This document shows positions 60,303-64,000 of a stretch of DNA of 64,000 nt, piece by piece. This stretch comes from Chthoniobacterales bacterium. Its GTDB lineage: Bacteria; Verrucomicrobiota; Verrucomicrobiia; Chthoniobacterales; UBA10450. The notes under the pieces are model-generated. The model saw only the letters and a list, made by a program, of their open reading frames with translations. It ran no database searches and was not told where the DNA came from. The position numbers and the translations under genes are program-made. How positions within the stretch are numbered: position 1 is the stretch's first letter; every line of letters starts with the position of its first letter. The DNA lies in the NCBI GenBank assembly GCA_035274845.1, contig DATENU010000015.1:124001-188000 (forward strand), in the 5' to 3' direction.

Positions 60303-62837
60303 ATGGCGACGAACAGCTCCAAATTGCGATTGCTTGCTCCCGTGTCCGGTCCGATCTGGCCGCTGGAGCGAATTCCCGATCCGGTCTTCGCCCAGAAAAT
60401 GGTTGGGGACGGGCTCTCGATTGATCCCACGGACGCGACCCTCCTCGCTCCATGCGACGGCGAAGTTGTTTCCCTCCATGCGGCGGGGCACGCGGTCACG
60501 CTCCGCAGCGGGGGTGGCGTGGACGTCTTGCTCCATATCGGGATCGATACGGTTGCGCTAAAGGGCGAAGGCTTTCGCCCGTCTGTTTCGGTCGGGCAAC
60601 GGGTGCGCGCCGGCGATTCGCTGATTGCGTTCGATCTCGATTTTCTGGCCACGCACGCGAAGAGCCTGCTCACCCAGGTCGTGATTACGAACAGCGAGCG
60701 GGTGACAAATTGGGAACGGGCTGGAGGACTGGTGGCCGCCGGCAAGGACGTGCTCTTCACCATTACGCTCGGCGAAACGGCCGCGGCCGACGCCGCGGAA
60801 GCAGGCGAGACCATTGCCTCCGACCCGATCGTTATTCCGAATCCGACCGGGTTGCATGCACGGCCGGCCGCAGTGCTCGCCAGTCTCGCGAAAGGGTTTC
60901 GTTCGTCGATCAAGCTCGAGCTCGAAGGGCAACACGCGAACGCGCGCAGCGTGACCGCGATCATGGGTCTCGATGTTCGCAAGGACGCCGTCGTGCGCCT
61001 GGTCGCGAATGGGCCCGATGCGCGGGAGGCGATCGACAAGATCGCTCCGATCATCGCACAAGGCCTGGGTGACGAAGGCTCCGCATCGGCGCCGGCGACC
61101 ACAACGGTTGCGCCTGAAACCGCGGCGCCGCGTCGCGCGCCGGCGGGCGAGGGGATTCTGGCCGGAGTTGCCGCGTCGCCCGGTCTCGCGGTTGGCGAAG
61201 TGTTTCAGGTTCGCCGCGAAAACATCGAGGTGATCGAGAACGGCGAAAGCGTCGAGTCCGAGCGTAGGCGCCTGACGAGCGCAGTCGAAGAGGCGAAGGG
61301 ACAGCTCGAAGCCCTGCGGGCGCAGCTTCAGGCGAAAGCCGATCCGGCCAAGGCAGCGATCTTCGCCGCGCACGAAGAGTTGATCCAGGATCCCGATTTG
61401 CTCGAGATCGTGGAGTCCGCGATCGCGAAGGGAAAAAGCGCGGCCTTCGCCTGGAAGAAAGCCGTCACCACTCACGCCGACCGGCTCGCCTCCCTCCGCA
61501 ATCCTCTGCTCGCGCAAAGGGCGAACGATCTCCGCGATGTCGGTCTGCGAGTGCTCGCCATTATCACCGGCGCCGAAGTGAAAGCGCCGGAATATCCCGC
61601 GAACGCCATCCTGCTGGCGGAAGATCTCACGCCGTCCGATACCGTCTCGCTCGATCGAACCCGGGTGATGGGATTCTGCACGACCCGGGGCGGCGCGACC
61701 TCGCACGTGGCGATCCTGGCTCGCTCGTTAGGCATCCCCGCTCTTGCCGGAATCGATCCTGCGGCGCTCGAGATTCCAAACGGCACCAGCGTTGTCCTGG
61801 ACGGCAACAAGGGCACGCTGCGGCTCCGCCCGACGCCGGAAGAGATCGCGCGTATCCGCGGCGCGCAGGAGCGGGCGGAGCGGAAGCGCAAGGAAGACCA
61901 GGGTCACGCACACGAGCCGGCAGTCACGCGCGATGGAAAACGGATCGAAGTCGTCGCGAATATCGGTGGACTAAAGGACGCGAAACGGGTCGTCGAATTC
62001 GGTGGCGAAGGGGTCGGGCTTCTGCGCTCCGAGTTCCTCTTCATGGAACGCAACAGCGCGCCGACGGAGGACGAACAGTTCGAAGCCTACAAGGCGATCG
62101 CTGAAGCTGTGGGCGCCAGCCATCCGCTCATCATCCGCACACTCGACGTGGGTGGCGACAAGCCGCTCGCGTATCTGCCGATTCCAAAAGAGGACAATCC
62201 ATTTCTCGGTGAGCGGGGCCTGCGGGTCGGGCTCGATCGGCCGGAAATTTTGCGCGCACAACTGCGGGCCATCCTGCGTGCTTCCGGCTTCGGCAAACTG
62301 CTGGTGATGTTCCCGATGATTTCGGAATTGCAGGAACTGCGCGAGGCCAAGGCGATGATGCTCGAGGAATGCGAGCGGCTCGGGATCGAACCAATTCCGG
62401 TCGGAATCATGGTCGAAGTGCCCGCGGCGGCGATCATGGCGGCGCAATTCGCCAGGGAAGCGGATTTCTTCTCCATCGGGACAAACGACCTGACCCAGTA
62501 CACGCTGGCGATGGATCGCGGGCATCCGAAGCTCGCGCCCCGCGTCGATGGACTGACGCCCAGCGTGCTCCACCTGCTCGCGCACACGGTTCGCGGGGCG
62601 CACGCCGCCGGAAAGTGGGTGGGGGTTTGCGGCGGGATCGCGAGCGATCCGCACGGCGTGCCGATCCTGATCGGCCTTGGCGTTGACGAATTGAGCATCA
62701 GCCTGCCGGCGATTCCTGCGATCAAAGCGCAGGTCCGTAGCTTGAATGCCGAAGAATGCCGCGCCCTGGCCGAGAAAGCGCTCGCGACCGAATCCGCCGC
62801 CGATGTCCGCGCCCTGGTCCAATTGCCGGAGGAGTAA
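60303..62837 (+). CDS. nagF: PTS IIA-HPr-EI fusion protein (NagF type)
   Basis: An 844-residue cytosolic protein with three PTS modules in series. The IIA-Glc domain (about 8-150) has its phospho-His in [12 protein letters not shown]. HPr (about 175-260) has [17 protein letters not shown]. Enzyme I (from about 280) has the His loop [24 protein letters not shown] and PEP domain blocks [25 protein letters not shown] and [17 protein letters not shown]. The IIA-HPr-EI order matches Pseudomonas NagF, whose partner NagE is the N-acetylglucosamine IICB. The next gene fits that partner. ATG 60303 is preferred over GTG 60297. Confidence 0.93.
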   Translation: MATNSSKLRLLAPVSGPIWPLERIPDPVFAQKMVGDGLSIDPTDATLLAPCDGEVVSLHAAGHAVTLRSGGGVDVLLHIGIDTVALKGEGFRPSVSVGQRVRAGDSLIAFDLDFLATHAKSLLTQVVITNSERVTNWERAGGLVAAGKDVLFTITLGETAAADAAEAGETIASDPIVIPNPTGLHARPAAVLASLAKGFRSSIKLELEGQHANARSVTAIMGLDVRKDAVVRLVANGPDAREAIDKIAPIIAQGLGDEGSASAPATTTVAPETAAPRRAPAGEGILAGVAASPGLAVGEVFQVRRENIEVIENGESVESERRRLTSAVEEAKGQLEALRAQLQAKADPAKAAIFAAHEELIQDPDLLEIVESAIAKGKSAAFAWKKAVTTHADRLASLRNPLLAQRANDLRDVGLRVLAIITGAEVKAPEYPANAILLAEDLTPSDTVSLDRTRVMGFCTTRGGATSHVAILARSLGIPALAGIDPAALEIPNGTSVVLDGNKGTLRLRPTPEEIARIRGAQERAERKRKEDQGHAHEPAVTRDGKRIEVVANIGGLKDAKRVVEFGGEGVGLLRSEFLFMERNSAPTEDEQFEAYKAIAEAVGASHPLIIRTLDVGGDKPLAYLPIPKEDNPFLGERGLRVGLDRPEILRAQLRAILRASGFGKLLVMFPMISELQELREAKAMMLEECERLGIEPIPVGIMVEVPAAAIMAAQFAREADFFSIGTNDLTQYTLAMDRGHPKLAPRVDGLTPSVLHLLAHTVRGAHAAGKWVGVCGGIASDPHGVPILIGLGVDELSISLPAIPAIKAQVRSLNAEECRALAEKALATESAADVRALVQLPEE

Positions 62838-62841
62838 TCAC

Positions 62842-64000
62842 ATGTCCGCCTTCAAGAACGCCTTCTCGCTTCTCCAAAAAATCGGCAAATGCATGATGCT
62901 GCCGGTCTCGGTCTTGCCGGTTGCCGGCATTTTGCTCGGCGTCGGCAGCGCGAATTTTTCCTGGCTGCCCGAGAGCGTCTCGCTCGTCATGGCGAAGTCG
63001 GGCGACGCGATCTTCGGAAATCTTCCGCTCCTCTTCGCGATCGGTGTTGCGATTGGGTTAACGGACAACGACGGCGTTGCCGCGCTGGCCGGCACTACCG
63101 GTTATGTCGTCTTCCTTGCCGCGATGGGGGTCTGCGCAAAACTGCGCGGCATCGATGTGAAACCGATCATGGGCATTCCGTCGATCGAGACCGGTGTGTT
63201 CGGCGGAATCATCGTCGGGATGATCGCAGCCTGGTGTTTCAATCGGTTCTACAAGATACAACTCCCGCCGTATCTCGGTTTCTTTGCGGGCAAACGCTCG
63301 GTGCCGATCATCACTTCGTTTGCCGTGATCTTTGTTGGCGCGCTGCTCAGCTTCATCTGGCCGCCAATCGGCCACGGCATCAACGCCTTTTCGCATTGGG
63401 CGGTGAATGAGCAGCCAGGGCTGGCCTTCACCATCTATGGCGTCGTCGAACGCGCGTTGATTCCATTCGGTCTTCATCACGTCTGGAACGTGCCGTTTTT
63501 CTTCCAGGCCGGGGATTACACCGATCCGGGGTCGGGCACGAAGGTGAGTGGCGAAATCGCGCGCTTCATCGCAGGCGACCCTACGGCGGGACACATGACC
63601 GGCGGTTACCTGTTCAAGATGTGGGGACTTCCGGCGGCGGCGATCGCGATGTGGCGCGCGGCCCGCCCCGAGAATCGCGCCAAGGTCGGCGGCATCATGA
63701 TTTCCGCAGCCTTAACAGCGTTCCTCACCGGAATCACGGAGCCGATCGAGTTCGCCTTCCTGTTCGTCGCGCCGGTGCTGTATGCGATTCACGCCCTGTT
63801 GGCCGGCGCCGCCTATTTCCTCTGCATCCTGTTGGGCATCAAACACGGCTTCACCTTCTCGCATGGCCTCATCGACTACGTCGTCCTTTTCCCGAAATCG
63901 CACGGCGCACTTTGGCTGCTGGTGATCGGACCGATCTGGGGCCTGATTTACTACGGCATCTTTTCTTTCGCGATCCGTTACTTCAATTTGATGACGCCGG
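62842..64000 (+). CDS. nagE: PTS GlcNAc/glucose-type IIC permease (NagE type), 3' truncated by window edge
   Basis: An open frame from ATG 62842 to the end of the window, 386 codons so far, with GGAGGAG 8 bases upstream. Start [39 protein letters not shown]; family blocks [71 protein letters not shown] and [30 protein letters not shown] are those of the glucose/GlcNAc IIC family. The IIB domain, if present, lies beyond the window. It starts 4 bases after the IIA-HPr-EI gene, so the two form a complete sugar-uptake PTS. Confidence 0.92.
   Translation, partial: MSAFKNAFSLLQKIGKCMMLPVSVLPVAGILLGVGSANFSWLPESVSLVMAKSGDAIFGNLPLLFAIGVAIGLTDNDGVAALAGTTGYVVFLAAMGVCAKLRGIDVKPIMGIPSIETGVFGGIIVGMIAAWCFNRFYKIQLPPYLGFFAGKRSVPIITSFAVIFVGALLSFIWPPIGHGINAFSHWAVNEQPGLAFTIYGVVERALIPFGLHHVWNVPFFFQAGDYTDPGSGTKVSGEIARFIAGDPTAGHMTGGYLFKMWGLPAAAIAMWRAARPENRAKVGGIMISAALTAFLTGITEPIEFAFLFVAPVLYAIHALLAGAAYFLCILLGIKHGFTFSHGLIDYVVLFPKSHGALWLLVIGPIWGLIYYGIFSFAIRYFNLMTP

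Overview
The window is GC-rich, densely coded bacterial DNA. Several things suggest a Verrucomicrobiota bacterium, possibly in the Chthoniobacterales/Spartobacteria: frequent TTG and GTG starts, Gram-negative envelope genes (lnt, a PagL-like deacylase, a NodT-type outer-membrane lipoprotein, many lipoproteins), long arrays of palindromic intergenic repeats, and a large set of sensor kinases. This is inference; no rRNA or other decisive marker is present. No tRNA, rRNA or CRISPR array was recognised.

Layout. 1-2.5 kb: the 3' end of clpB and two paralogous small secreted Cys-rich proteins. 2.6-10.1 kb (minus strand): phosphohexomutase, a small conserved protein, lnt, an ABC ATPase, and an ABC-2 permease fused to an amidohydrolase. 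10.3-12.4 kb: an NfeD/YuaF-flotillin pair. 12.7-16.9 kb: a TCA operon, sucC-VOC-VOC-sucD-hypothetical-citrate synthase. 17.3-21 kb: small secreted and membrane proteins, then a minus-strand set (pseudouridine synthase, PagL-like, Nudix-like) and an orphan LolD-type ATPase. 21.2-24.7 kb: accB, accC, thiE and a PfkB kinase. 24.7-27.8 kb: two lipoproteins, a membrane DUF4062-like protein and an aquaporin. 27.9-39.1 kb: three FixL-like histidine kinases and four response regulators, only one with a DNA-binding domain. 39.7-44.3 kb: a YiaW/YiaV-like pair (DUF3302 plus HlyD), a TolC/NodT outer-membrane factor and an L,D-transpeptidase. 45-47.4 kb: beta-carbonic anhydrase and a SulP transporter, a likely inorganic-carbon uptake pair. 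47.7-50.35 kb: small membrane or secreted genes separated by attC-like sites, i.e. an integron-type cassette array with no integrase in view. 50.8-60.2 kb: membrane proteins, a K+ channel, DUF4337, a SpoIIAA-like protein, PPK2, a second SulP, an FUSC-like protein, a Ca2+/H+ antiporter, an EF-hand protein, a VIT-like protein and an outer-membrane protein. 60.3 kb to the end: a GlcNAc-type phosphotransferase system (IIA-HPr-EI fusion, then IIC running off the window).

Palindromic repeats fill most gaps. They have also entered genes: one sits in frame inside the phosphohexomutase and one abuts the accC start codon. The strongest unexplained features are the attC-like cassette array, the permease-amidohydrolase fusion, the in-gene palindrome, and an internally deleted paralog of a gene 6 kb away, flanked by the same repeat module.
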